Part shown: piece by piece, positions 1 to 7,639 of the stretch
Position numbering within the stretch: position 1 is the stretch's first letter
Layout of the letters: every line of letters starts with the position of its first letter
Origin: Chitinophaga oryzae
GTDB lineage: Bacteria; Bacteroidota; Bacteroidia; Chitinophagales; Chitinophagaceae
Assembly (NCBI RefSeq): GCF_012516375.2
Contig: NZ_CP051204.2
Location: 1,364,001 to 1,428,000, forward strand
DNA: 64,000 nt
Direction of reading: 5' to 3'
Notes under the pieces: generated by a model
Told to the model about the DNA's origin: nothing
What the model saw: the letters and a program-made list of their open reading frames with translations, nothing else
Databases searched by the model: none
Translations under genes and position numbers: made by a program

Positions 1-696
1 GGGTATGCTTCGATCGCCTATCATCAGCTGCTGGGCGAAAGCAGCCTGCTGTCGCTGGGCTTTCAGGCCGGCGCCGCCAATAAGCGCGTGGATATAACCA
101 AACTGACTTTCGGAGACCAGTGGAACGGAAAATTCTTCGACTCGCAGTTGCCTACAGCGGAACCGTTTACCCAGTCCAGTGTGAATTATTTCGATCTGAA
201 CGTAGGGATGAACTACGCTTTTTTCCCTACGGAAAACCTGTATATTAATACCGGCGTTGCTGTACAGCATGTCAATACCCCCCGGGAAACTTTCTACGAC
301 GGCGAAAACAAAGTACCCCGCCGTTATACCGGTTTTCTGAATGCAAGCATCAAAACCAGTGATGTGCTGATCGTCAACCCCAGCGCTTATTACTCCCGGC
401 AGGCCGGCGTCAGTGAGTTTGTCATAGGGCTGAATGCCGCCTACAATCTCTCCGGCGATGGCGATAAACAGGTGTCCGGCGGTATCTACTACCGCGCCAA
501 AGATGCTGCGGCGTTTATGGTAGGATACCAGTTGAGTAATATTAAACTTCAGTTCAGTTACGATGTGACCACCTCCAACCTCGCAGTGTCCAACAGCAGG
601 AGAGGCGCCTATGAAATCGGCCTGGTATACAGTGGCTTATATTCCAACAGAGGATTTAACAATGCAAAAAGGTCTACTATCTGTCCGTCTTTCTAA
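1..696 (+). CDS. PorP/SprF family type IX secretion membrane protein, 3' part
   Basis: The open frame runs in from base 1 without a start, so the gene begins outside the window; the GTG at 88 is internal, since the frame upstream of it reads as continuous barrel-like sequence. The roughly 230 visible residues are alternating polar/aromatic strands and end in the family's typical Cys-Pro-Ser-Phe tail. PorP/SprF proteins are outer-membrane barrels that work with the T9SS and help export or anchor particular substrates, especially those with type B C-terminal domains. Its partner substrate gene probably lies to the left. A complete relative is at 14367-15398. The family call is firm; the specific substrate is unknown. 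Confidence 0.88.
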   Translation, partial: GYASIAYHQLLGESSLLSLGFQAGAANKRVDITKLTFGDQWNGKFFDSQLPTAEPFTQSSVNYFDLNVGMNYAFFPTENLYINTGVAVQHVNTPRETFYDGENKVPRRYTGFLNASIKTSDVLIVNPSAYYSRQAGVSEFVIGLNAAYNLSGDGDKQVSGGIYYRAKDAAAFMVGYQLSNIKLQFSYDVTTSNLAVSNSRRGAYEIGLVYSGLYSNRGFNNAKRSTICPSF

Positions 697-764
697 AGAG
701 ATACAGTAAATGGTTATTTTTGCCGGGAACATGCTATCACCACTTTAAACATAATACACCAGGT

Positions 765-1346
765 ATGAAACGTTTATTAATAGGTATCTGCTTTCTTATG
801 ACCGCCCAGCTGGCGCATGCCCAGTATTACAAAACAGACACCAGCGCACCCCGTGGTTTCGATCGTTCCCGGCTCATCCTGGGAGGCTCGCTGGGGATGG
901 TTTTTGGCGATTATACGAATGTGGATATTTCCCCGCTGGTGGGTTACCGTTTTAACGATTACATTGCTGCGGGCATCAATGTGAATGCCCAGTATGGCCA
1001 GTATAAAACTTACGATGGTTATGGCAATACTGCACAGCGGGATAAATACACCATCTTCGGCGGCGGCGTATGGGGGCGCGTATATCCTATTCCTATGGTA
1101 TTTGTGCATATCCAGCCGGAGTACAACTATATCACACAGAAGTCAACGATCTACTATACAGACCCGAAACGTAACTTCAGCACCAGTTACAGCGTACCCA
1201 GCCTGCTGGTAGGCGCAGGCTATACCCAGAGCGTAGGCGGCAGGGTAGGTATCGGTATCTCCATCATGTATGATGTGATCCAGGATAACCGTTCTCCGTA
1301 CCGTAATAACCTTGTCTACCGTGTAGGCGCCGGTTTAGGGTTCTGA
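765..1346 (+). CDS. Outer-membrane beta-barrel protein
   Basis: A protein of 193 residues with a clear signal peptide ending at ALAHA-type sequence (LAHAQ) followed by short amphipathic strands such as GGSLGMVFGDY and VGAGYTQSVGGRVGIG, and a terminal aromatic residue (GAGLGF), the usual signature of an outer-membrane barrel. I chose the ATG at 765 because it starts directly with the charged signal-peptide n-region; the upstream TTG at 720 would put 15 polar residues before it. It follows the PorP/SprF gene by 68 bases on the same strand, but no functional link is shown. Role unknown; may be a small porin-like or T9SS-accessory barrel. Confidence 0.75.
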   Translation: MKRLLIGICFLMTAQLAHAQYYKTDTSAPRGFDRSRLILGGSLGMVFGDYTNVDISPLVGYRFNDYIAAGINVNAQYGQYKTYDGYGNTAQRDKYTIFGGGVWGRVYPIPMVFVHIQPEYNYITQKSTIYYTDPKRNFSTSYSVPSLLVGAGYTQSVGGRVGIGISIMYDVIQDNRSPYRNNLVYRVGAGLGF

Positions 1347-1365
1347 TCTCCGGGAACATACTTTG

Positions 1366-1400
1366 AATACCCGTTTGGCGAGCGCTGAACGGGTATTTTT
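1366..1400 (+). terminator. Rho-independent terminator
   Basis: A perfect 10-bp stem (1366-1375 with 1388-1397, AATACCCGTT and its complement) closes a 12-base loop and runs into TTTTT, just after the barrel protein gene. Confidence 0.8.
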
Positions 1401-1468
1401 ATTCCTTCCCCATGTTACCTCCTTGTTAAATTTGTTTATAAAGGCTAAACTTATTTTTACAACTTTTA

Positions 1469-1476
1469 TACCTTTG
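1469..1476 (+). promoter_or_regulatory. Bacteroidota -7 box (TAccTTTG)
   Basis: Exact match to TAnnTTTG. It overlaps a possible GTG start at 1476, which argues that the hydrolase starts at the ATG at 1497 instead, about 20 bases downstream. I see no well-spaced -33 TTG. Confidence 0.55.
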
Positions 1477-1496
1477 TGCCATCAATTTTTAAAGAG

Positions 1497-2174
1497 ATGG
1501 AGATTAAATTAGCTGTTTTTGATATTGCCGGCACTACGCTGCACGATGAGGCCAATGTGGCGAAAGTATTGCAACAGGCCATCCGGCTGGCGGGGGTGCA
1601 TGTATCCCTTGAGGAAGTTAATGAAGTAATGGGATACGCCAAACCATATGCGATCCGTTATTTACTGCAACAGAAGAACGACGCGCGGCATGCGGATGAC
1701 CAATTTATCGGTGAGCTGCACACCCGGTTTGTGGAAGATATGAAAGCGCATTACGCGAACGACAGTTCCGTAAGGGAGAAACAGGGGGTGTCGGCCGTAT
1801 TCGCGGCCCTGCGGCAGAAAGGCATCAAAGTGGCGCTGGACACGGGCTTTGACCGCGACATTACCAACGTGATCCTGCAGAGGACCGGCTGGCAGCAGCA
1901 GGGGCTTGTAGACGCTGTCGCTACCAGCGACGAAGTGCCTTATGGCCGCCCGTATCCCTATATGATCTATCGTATCATGGAAACGCTGGAAGTACGCAGT
2001 ATCGGAGAGGTGATGAAGGTCGGCGATACCATTTCTGACCTGGAAGAAGGTACCAACGCCGGTTGCCGTTATGTAGTGGGCGTTACCACAGGCGCCTATA
2101 GCCGGGAGGAACTGGAGAAGGGGCCACATACCCACCTGGTGGCATCTCTCGATGAACTGTTATCTATTTTATAA
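1497..2174 (+). CDS. Phosphonatase-like HAD hydrolase
   Basis: A protein of 225 residues of the haloacid dehalogenase superfamily, closest to phosphonoacetaldehyde hydrolase (PhnX). Visible features: nucleophile motif D9-I-A-G-T, the DxAGT form of PhnX rather than the usual DxDxT; a cap-domain lysine in GYAKP (K49), matching the Schiff-base lysine of PhnX; an arginine in GRPYP (R151) where most HADs have lysine; and the acidic motif VGDTISD (D176, D180). These are the hallmarks of the PhnX-like clade described as TIGR03351, thought to split a C-P bond in phosphonoacetaldehyde or a hydroxylated relative. The next gene, 20 bases downstream, is the FAD oxidoreductase that usually accompanies this clade. 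The exact substrate is inferred. Confidence 0.88.
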   Translation: MEIKLAVFDIAGTTLHDEANVAKVLQQAIRLAGVHVSLEEVNEVMGYAKPYAIRYLLQQKNDARHADDQFIGELHTRFVEDMKAHYANDSSVREKQGVSAVFAALRQKGIKVALDTGFDRDITNVILQRTGWQQQGLVDAVATSDEVPYGRPYPYMIYRIMETLEVRSIGEVMKVGDTISDLEEGTNAGCRYVVGVTTGAYSREELEKGPHTHLVASLDELLSIL

Positions 2175-2194
2175 ACTCTTGCTCAACAGCGATC

Positions 2195-3322
2195 ATGCAA
2201 CAACAACAAGCGGATGTAGCGGTAGTAGGCGCCGGCATCGTAGGACTGGCCATGGCTTATAAACTGGCGTCCAAAGGAAAAAAAGTCGTTTTATTTGAAA
2301 GGAACAGCAGGGCTATCAGCGCTTCCATCCGCAACTTCGGACTGGTATGGCCTATCGGTCAGCGTGCCGGTAAAATGTACCAGCGTGCCATGCACAGCCG
2401 CAGCGTATGGAAAGAACTGGCGGCGGCTACCGGCCTGCAATGCCAGGAAACCGGTTCCCTGCACCTGGTGTATGAAAAAGACGAGCTGGCTGTGCTGGAG
2501 GAATTTGCTGCTGCTGCGCCCGCCAACGGATTTGAGTGTCAGCTGATAGCACCGGAAAATATCGGTCAGTATACGAAGGCCATCAAAACCGAAGGTTTGA
2601 AGGGGGCGCTCTGGAGCCCGACGGAGATGACCGTCAACCCGCGGCAGGCCAGCGCTGCCATTGCGCGCCACCTCGGGGAGAAAATGAATGTGACCGTTCG
2701 TTTTAATACAGCCGTTAACGGTATCAGCATGCCGTATGTCGAAACGAAAGACGAAAAGTGGAAAGTAGACCAGGTATATGTTTGCAGCGGCGCTGATTTT
2801 GAAACATTATATCCTGCCGCCTATGCAACGGCGCCTCTTACCAAATGCAAGCTGCAGATGATGCGCACCATTCCGCAGCCAGGCAACTGGCAGTTGGGAC
2901 CTGCGCTCTGCGCCGGACTCACCCTCGCGCACTATGCTTCTTTCAGTGACTGCGCTGCGCTGACACCGCTCAAACAACGCTTTGAACAGGAAATGCCGGA
3001 GTATGTAAAATGGGGCATCCACCTGCTGATTTCCCAGAACGGCGCCGGCGAACTGACCATTGGTGATTCGCATGAATATGGTCCGGACTTCGAACCATTT
3101 GACAAAGCGTTTATCAATGACCTTATTCTGAAGTACATGCATACTTTCCTCGAAGCACCGGCGTATACTATCCAGGAACAGTGGCATGGCATTTATCCCA
3201 AACTGACCAACGGTGGTACCGAGCTGGTAATGTCTCCTGAAAAGGATGTTACCATTGTGAACGCTCTCAGCGGAGCCGGTATGACGCTGTCTTTCGGCCT
3301 TGCAGAAGAACTGACCAGGTAG
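2195..3322 (+). CDS. FAD-dependent oxidoreductase, aminophosphonate-linked (TIGR03364 type)
   Basis: A protein of 375 residues with an N-terminal Rossmann FAD-binding motif (VAVVGAGIVGLAMAYKLA, residues about 8-25) and a DAO-type fold, ending in the NALSGAGMTLSFGLAEE segment that closes the dinucleotide site. The pairing with the preceding phosphonatase-like hydrolase (20-base gap, same strand) is the known arrangement for the TIGR03364 oxidoreductases, for which oxidative deamination of an aminophosphonate (2-aminoethylphosphonate, its N-methyl or 1-hydroxy form) has been proposed; the aldehyde product would be the hydrolase's substrate. No phosphonate transporter or PhnW transaminase is in the window. 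Substrate is inference; cofactor and fold are clear. Confidence 0.87.
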   Translation: MQQQQADVAVVGAGIVGLAMAYKLASKGKKVVLFERNSRAISASIRNFGLVWPIGQRAGKMYQRAMHSRSVWKELAAATGLQCQETGSLHLVYEKDELAVLEEFAAAAPANGFECQLIAPENIGQYTKAIKTEGLKGALWSPTEMTVNPRQASAAIARHLGEKMNVTVRFNTAVNGISMPYVETKDEKWKVDQVYVCSGADFETLYPAAYATAPLTKCKLQMMRTIPQPGNWQLGPALCAGLTLAHYASFSDCAALTPLKQRFEQEMPEYVKWGIHLLISQNGAGELTIGDSHEYGPDFEPFDKAFINDLILKYMHTFLEAPAYTIQEQWHGIYPKLTNGGTELVMSPEKDVTIVNALSGAGMTLSFGLAEELTR

Positions 3323-3328
3323 TCAGTT

Positions 3329-3417
3329 GGTTATTTGTTCATTTGGATATTTTGATATTTATTGAGTGGGGAAAGCGGTTTTGCACAGGCAAAGCCGCTT
3401 TCCCTTTTCAAATAACC
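3329..3417. repeat. Palindromic A/T-rich element (TTATTTGG class) wrapped round a terminator
   Basis: GGTTATTTG at 3329-3337 is matched by CAAATAACC at 3409-3417, enclosing degenerate units of the kind ATTTGGATATTTTGATATTT and the terminator hairpin at 3369-3408. More copies of the complementary unit (AATAACTAAATAACCAAATA-like) continue to about 3465. Same unit class as the elements at 39641-39914 and 61201-61283. Confidence 0.6.
3369..3408 (+). terminator. Rho-independent terminator of the phosphonate pair
   Basis: A 16-bp stem (3369-3384 with 3389-3404, one G-T pair) with an ACAG loop, followed by TTTT. Confidence 0.85.
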
Positions 3418-3869
3418 GCTCCTCCGATCCCCAATAACTAAATAACCAAATACCCAAATAACAACGGTTTCGTATAGGCGAAATAGTTCTCCCTTTTTAT
3501 ATATCTAAGCTACCCTAAACCAAATATCTAAATATCTAAATAACAAAATCCCAAAATGATTAGGATTTTGCATGAATTATTAATAAATTAAATGCAGATC
3601 AAACGTTATGAAAACAATTGCCACAATGATGGCCTTATTTTGCTGGTAACATATTCACCATATTGCATCACCCAACTTTAGCAACGTTTCTGTAGCCAGG
3701 TTTTAACGACATGGCTGCATGTTCATAACGTGTTAAATGTAAAGCGGGTTCCTTTTAAGTTACCTGCTTTTATTTCTTTATATCCAAAAAGCCAATAATT
3801 CTATAAATTACAGGGTGTTCCTGCCCTGTAGGCAGGGGTAGCATTTTCTTACAAAAAAACAGCAACGGC
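3418..3869. other. A/T-rich intergenic stretch without a gene
   Basis: About 450 bases with no supportable reading frame. The first half holds repeated AAATAACYAAATAYCC-type units (about 3430-3465 and 3520-3550). The second half, up to the LOG-family gene, is A/T-rich and presumably holds its promoter, but I find no exact TAnnTTTG box there. Confidence 0.5.
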
Positions 3870-4568
3870 ATGAATGGTAGTTTAAAACACCTCAAGGAAA
3901 GAGACTGGACAGAAACAAGAGCGCATTCCAGCTGGCAGATCTTCAAGATCATGGCGGAATTCGTGGAAGGCTTTGAATCGCTTGCTAAAATAGGACCCTG
4001 TATATCAATATTCGGATCTGCCCGCACCAAGCAGGGCAACCGCTATTATGAGCTGGCGCAGGAAATTGCGCGCAGGCTGGCAGAAGAGGGATTTGGTATC
4101 ATTACCGGCGGCGGCCCCGGTGTGATGGAAGCGGCCAATAAAGGCGCACAGGCCGCAAATGGTAAATCGGTTGGGGCGAATATCACCTTGCCGCATGAAC
4201 AGAATCCCAACGGCTTTATTGACCCTGATAAAAGGCTCAATTTCGATTATTTCTTTGTCCGCAAAGTAATGTTCACCAAATATTCACAGGGCTTTGTGAT
4301 GATGCCCGGCGGATTTGGCACCATGGATGAATTTTTTGAAGTGGCTACCCTTATCCAGACCAAGAAGATGGAAGAAACCCCGATGGTACTCGTAGGCCGC
4401 GAATACTGGAGCGGTCTGCTGGAATGGATCCGTACCGTGATGATGGAAAAAGAAAGCAACATTAACCCGCAGGACCTCGGCCTGCTGAAGCTTTTCGATA
4501 CTGCCGACGAGGTGGTGGAGTATTTCCGTGTATTTTATACCACGAATAAACTCAGACCTAACTTTTAA
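3870..4568 (+). CDS. LOG-family (TIGR00730) Rossmann-fold nucleotide hydrolase
   Basis: A protein of 232 residues carrying the diagnostic MMPGGFGTMDE motif (PGGxGTxxE) near residues 145-155 and an earlier glycine-rich GGGPGVMEAANKGA segment. Members of this family are cytokinin riboside 5'-monophosphate phosphoribohydrolases or, in most bacteria, nucleoside monophosphate N-glycosidases; they act in the cytosol on purine nucleotides. The N-terminal 40 residues before the SIFGSART start of the core are an extension seen in longer members. The gene stands alone between A/T-rich stretches. A cytokinin role should not be assumed for a free-living bacterium. Confidence 0.87.
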   Translation: MNGSLKHLKERDWTETRAHSSWQIFKIMAEFVEGFESLAKIGPCISIFGSARTKQGNRYYELAQEIARRLAEEGFGIITGGGPGVMEAANKGAQAANGKSVGANITLPHEQNPNGFIDPDKRLNFDYFFVRKVMFTKYSQGFVMMPGGFGTMDEFFEVATLIQTKKMEETPMVLVGREYWSGLLEWIRTVMMEKESNINPQDLGLLKLFDTADEVVEYFRVFYTTNKLRPNF

Positions 4569-4675
4569 TGACGGCCGCGCCCGTCAGGCGCGGATATACC
4601 TGCCCGTTAGCCGGAAGAATAAATTCCGGCCGGGCAACGTTATGTGTATAGGTGTCGCCGCAACCGGTTTTTTCA

Positions 4676-4683
4676 TAGCTTTG
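4676..4683 (+). promoter_or_regulatory. Bacteroidota -7 box (TAgcTTTG)
   Basis: Exact TAnnTTTG match ending 14 bases before the methyltransferase ATG at 4698. It supports that start over the longer frame beginning at 4644. No clear -33 TTG. Confidence 0.55.
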
Positions 4684-4697
4684 CAGAAATTTTATAT

Positions 4698-5336
4698 ATG
4701 GAGCTCCTACCGGCAGTTGAGGCATTTGCAGAGAAATACACCAGCGCAGAAAGTCCGCTGTTGTACAAATTGAACCGGGAAACACACCTGAAAGTAGAAT
4801 TGCCGCATATGCTGAGTGGCCATGTACAGGGAAAGTTCCTGGAGATGGTGAGCCGCATGCTGCAGCCCCGCCGGATACTGGAACTGGGCACCTATACGGG
4901 ATATTCCGCCATCTGCCTGGCCGCAGGCCTGCCGGATGACGGGATATTGCATACCGTCGATATCAACGAAGAACTGGAAACTCTTTGCCATCAATATTTT
5001 GAGGCATCCGGGTATGCCGGTAAAATAAAAATGCATATCGGTAAGGCAGCCGAAGTGATGATGTCACTGGATGAGGTGTTTGATTTAGTGTTTATTGATG
5101 CTGACAAAGCCGGTTATGTGCACTATTACGACCTGGTTTGGGAAAAACTGCGCCCCGGCGGATTTATCCTGGCTGATAATGTCTTGTACCATGGACAGGT
5201 ACTGCAGCCGGAGAACGAGCAGGGGAGCCAGGCAAAAGCCATGGTCAGATTTTGCGAGAAAGTGCTGGCCGACGACCGCGCAGAACAGGTATTACTCACC
5301 ATTCGCGACGGTATCCTCCTGATCAGGAAGAAATAA
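4698..5336 (+). CDS. Class I SAM-dependent O-methyltransferase (family 3, CCoAOMT-like)
   Basis: A protein of 212 residues with SAM motif I LELGTYTGYSA (about residues 60-70), the acidic residue after strand 2 (HTVDIN), and the metal-binding region DADKAGYVHYYD typical of divalent-cation-dependent catechol/caffeoyl-CoA O-methyltransferases. In bacteria these methylate small catechols or hydroxylated metabolites; the substrate here is unknown. The ATG at 4698 matches the family's N-terminus and sits just after a -7 box; the longer frame from 4644 has a poor, cysteine-rich N-terminus. It lies 37 bases before the glucosaminidase gene, on the same strand. Confidence 0.85.
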   Translation: MELLPAVEAFAEKYTSAESPLLYKLNRETHLKVELPHMLSGHVQGKFLEMVSRMLQPRRILELGTYTGYSAICLAAGLPDDGILHTVDINEELETLCHQYFEASGYAGKIKMHIGKAAEVMMSLDEVFDLVFIDADKAGYVHYYDLVWEKLRPGGFILADNVLYHGQVLQPENEQGSQAKAMVRFCEKVLADDRAEQVLLTIRDGILLIRKK

Positions 5337-5373
5337 ACCGGCACCACACCATGCCCATTAAATTCGACAATAC

Positions 5374-6846
5374 ATGCAAGTAAGAAAATTTTTGTTGGTA
5401 GTCAGTTTTCTTATTGGCTGCATGCCTCTGCTGAAGGCACAGAAGATCACCACCCAGCAATACATCGCCACTTATAAGAGCATTGCTATGGAGGAAATGC
5501 GCCGTACCGGCGTGCCCGCAGCCATCAAACTCGCACAGGGTATTGTGGAAACGCAGTCCGGCAACGGGACCCTCTGCCTGCAATCCAATAACCACTTTGG
5601 TATCAAATGTAAGAACACCTGGACCGGCAAAACCATCCGCTATGATGACGACGCCGCACAGGAATGTTTCCGCGTATACGATAACGCCCGGGATTCTTAC
5701 CGCGACCACTCCGATTTCCTGCGCAGCAATCCCCGCTATTCGTTCCTCTTCCAGTTTGACCAGGAAGATTATAAGTCCTGGGCTTTCGGACTGAAACAGG
5801 CCGGTTACGCTACGAACAAAACCTATCCGCAACAGCTGATCAAGATCATTGAAGATTATAACCTCCAGCAATATTCGCTGATCGTCATGGGCAAAGCGGC
5901 CCCTGAACAGGAATCTTACGAAGAGAAACCGCCTGTTTATGCCGGTAACAACAGCCGTCCGGATAACCGCACACCTGCCACCCGGCCCCAGCAGGGAGGC
6001 AATAAGCCCGCCGCCGGCAACTACCCCAAAGGAGTATTTGAAATCAACGGCCGCCGCGTGGTATTTGTGAAAGCCGGTACTTCCCTGATACAGCTGGCCA
6101 GCAAACACAATATCCGCTTGAGCAAGCTGGTTCGCTTCAATGACCTCGACAATGACAATCCTCCCCGGAAAGACATGTTTATCTTCCTGCAGAAGAAAGC
6201 CAAAAGCGGCAATAAAGAATATCACAGCGTAGGCAACGGCGAAACCATGCACGACATCGCACAGGCAGAAGGGATCCGCCTGAGATGGTTGCGCCGCCGC
6301 AATAAAATGCATGAAGGTGAAGAACCTGCTGCCGGTCAGCGCCTCTCCCTCGAAGGTTTTGCCGCCCGCACTCCTGCGCTGTCGAAAAACACCCGTATCC
6401 TGAAAGAAGAAGACCAGGAACCTCCGGAAGATTTTTCAAAGCTCGGGGAAGAAGTGGCCAAAAATACCGGTGGCGCCGCTCCCGCGCCTGAAACTGCGCC
6501 CGCCCGCCCGCAACAGGGAGGCGTTCCTGTAGATATGGTAGAAGACCTGAAAAAAGTAGGGGAAGTGGGTACCAATGGCACCGCTAAAACGACCACACCG
6601 GCTCCGGCTCCGCAGCCACCGGTATACAGGCCCGCCCCGCCCCCGGTCCCGGCTACGCCGGCCCCGGTATATAAACCCGCCCCGGCAGCTGCCGGTACAG
6701 GCGCCAGATACCACGACGTACAGCCCAAAGAAACCCTGTACGGTATCTCTAAAATGTACAATAAGTCCGTAACCCAGTTACAGGAATGGAATAATTTGCA
6801 GGGGTTCGATATCAAAATCGGGCAGCGCCTGTTGGTGAATAAATAA
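5374..6846 (+). CDS. Secreted glucosaminidase with three LysM domains
   Basis: A protein of 490 residues. Signal peptide (cut after ~LLKAQ, residue 22), then a GH73-type N-acetylglucosaminidase domain (about residues 25-170) with the likely catalytic glutamate in AQGIVETQSGNG and the NNHFGIKC segment; two LysM units (about 228-270 and 286-328), a Pro/Ala-rich linker (about 365-440) and a third LysM at the C-terminus (YHDVQPKETLYGISKMYNKS). It should cut glycan strands of peptidoglycan in the periplasm, for wall growth or daughter-cell separation. The linker probably lets the catalytic domain reach while the LysM units hold the wall. Confidence 0.9.
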   Translation: MQVRKFLLVVSFLIGCMPLLKAQKITTQQYIATYKSIAMEEMRRTGVPAAIKLAQGIVETQSGNGTLCLQSNNHFGIKCKNTWTGKTIRYDDDAAQECFRVYDNARDSYRDHSDFLRSNPRYSFLFQFDQEDYKSWAFGLKQAGYATNKTYPQQLIKIIEDYNLQQYSLIVMGKAAPEQESYEEKPPVYAGNNSRPDNRTPATRPQQGGNKPAAGNYPKGVFEINGRRVVFVKAGTSLIQLASKHNIRLSKLVRFNDLDNDNPPRKDMFIFLQKKAKSGNKEYHSVGNGETMHDIAQAEGIRLRWLRRRNKMHEGEEPAAGQRLSLEGFAARTPALSKNTRILKEEDQEPPEDFSKLGEEVAKNTGGAAPAPETAPARPQQGGVPVDMVEDLKKVGEVGTNGTAKTTTPAPAPQPPVYRPAPPPVPATPAPVYKPAPAAAGTGARYHDVQPKETLYGISKMYNKSVTQLQEWNNLQGFDIKIGQRLLVNK

Positions 6847-6898
6847 GCAGTGATCCTTTTCTGCTTATCATTGTTAAATATGGAAATGAAGTAGTATT

Positions 6899-7441
6899 AT
6901 GTCGGTTATTCAGGTGCATGACAAGCAATTCCAGCCCTATATCGGTGCAACAGAGCTGCAGCAGCGCATTCAGCAGATGGCTGCAGACATGAGCAGGGAC
7001 CTTAAAGACGAGCGCCCGCTGTTTATCGCGATCCTTAACGGTTCTTTTATGTTTGCCGGTGATGTGTTCAAATATCTCAACATTCCGGCTGAGATATCCT
7101 TTATTAAACTGGCCTCCTACAAAGGGACCAAATCTACCGGTAACGTGGTGCAGGCCATCGGTCTCGATGAAGACCTCTTCGGCCGTACGGTGGTGATCCT
7201 CGAGGATATTGTGGATACCGGTAAAACACTGAGCCAGTTCCTGCCGCAACTGGAACATCAGCAACCTAAAAAACTGCTGGTGGCTTCCCTGCTGACCAAG
7301 CCGGAAGCGATGGTACATCCTATTAAAATCGACTATCTGGGCTTTTCTGTACCGAATAAATTCCTGCTGGGTTATGGCCTCGATTACGATGGTCTGGGCC
7401 GCAATCTGCCGGAAATCTACCAGCTGGTGGAAGAAGCGTAG
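6899..7441 (+). CDS. hpt: Hypoxanthine phosphoribosyltransferase
   Basis: A protein of 180 residues, the normal length. The PRPP-binding motif VVILEDIVDTGKTL (about residues 98-111) and the N-terminal AILNGSFMFAGD and ISFIKLASYKGTKSTG segments match bacterial HPRTs. It converts hypoxanthine (and guanine) with PRPP to IMP or GMP in purine salvage. GuaA (54779) and a predicted hypoxanthine/guanine permease (44090) elsewhere in the window serve the same pathway but are not linked in an operon. A large palindromic repeat starts a few bases after its stop. Confidence 0.93.
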   Translation: MSVIQVHDKQFQPYIGATELQQRIQQMAADMSRDLKDERPLFIAILNGSFMFAGDVFKYLNIPAEISFIKLASYKGTKSTGNVVQAIGLDEDLFGRTVVILEDIVDTGKTLSQFLPQLEHQQPKKLLVASLLTKPEAMVHPIKIDYLGFSVPNKFLLGYGLDYDGLGRNLPEIYQLVEEA

Positions 7442-7447
7442 GGTTTC

Positions 7448-7620
7448 TCGCAAAAACGCAAAGGCCCGCAAAGAAAACAAAGATTTTATTATAAGCGAGC
7501 TAAGAAAACAAAGGAGCGGAGATCAAATTTGTTCTCCGCTCCTTTGTTTTCTTATTTTAACTTAAAAAAAATCTTTGCGCTCTTTGCTCCTCTGCGTGCT
7601 TTGCGAGACGGCTTTGCGTG
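7448..7620. repeat. Palindromic element, CGCAAAG class
   Basis: Nested inverted repeat beginning seven bases after the hpt stop. Inner arms 7501-7522 and 7533-7554 are a perfect 22-bp inverted pair around a 10-base loop. Outer arms hold several GCAAAG units (7450-7490) and their complement CTTTGC (7570-7617). Same class as the elements at 46469-46627 and 60098-60177. Confidence 0.85.
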
Positions 7621-7639
7621 AAAATGCTTACCTTAACAT

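Noticed and set aside
5323..6312. A 329-codon frame opposite the glucosaminidase gene
   Set aside because: Shadow of a gene with signal peptide and LysM domains; no recognisable protein.
7448..7620. Possible CRISPR array or tRNA cluster in the repeated GCAAAG stretch
   Set aside because: Units are 6-7 bases, unevenly spaced, and arranged as an inverted pair; no spacer-repeat periodicity and no tRNA fold.
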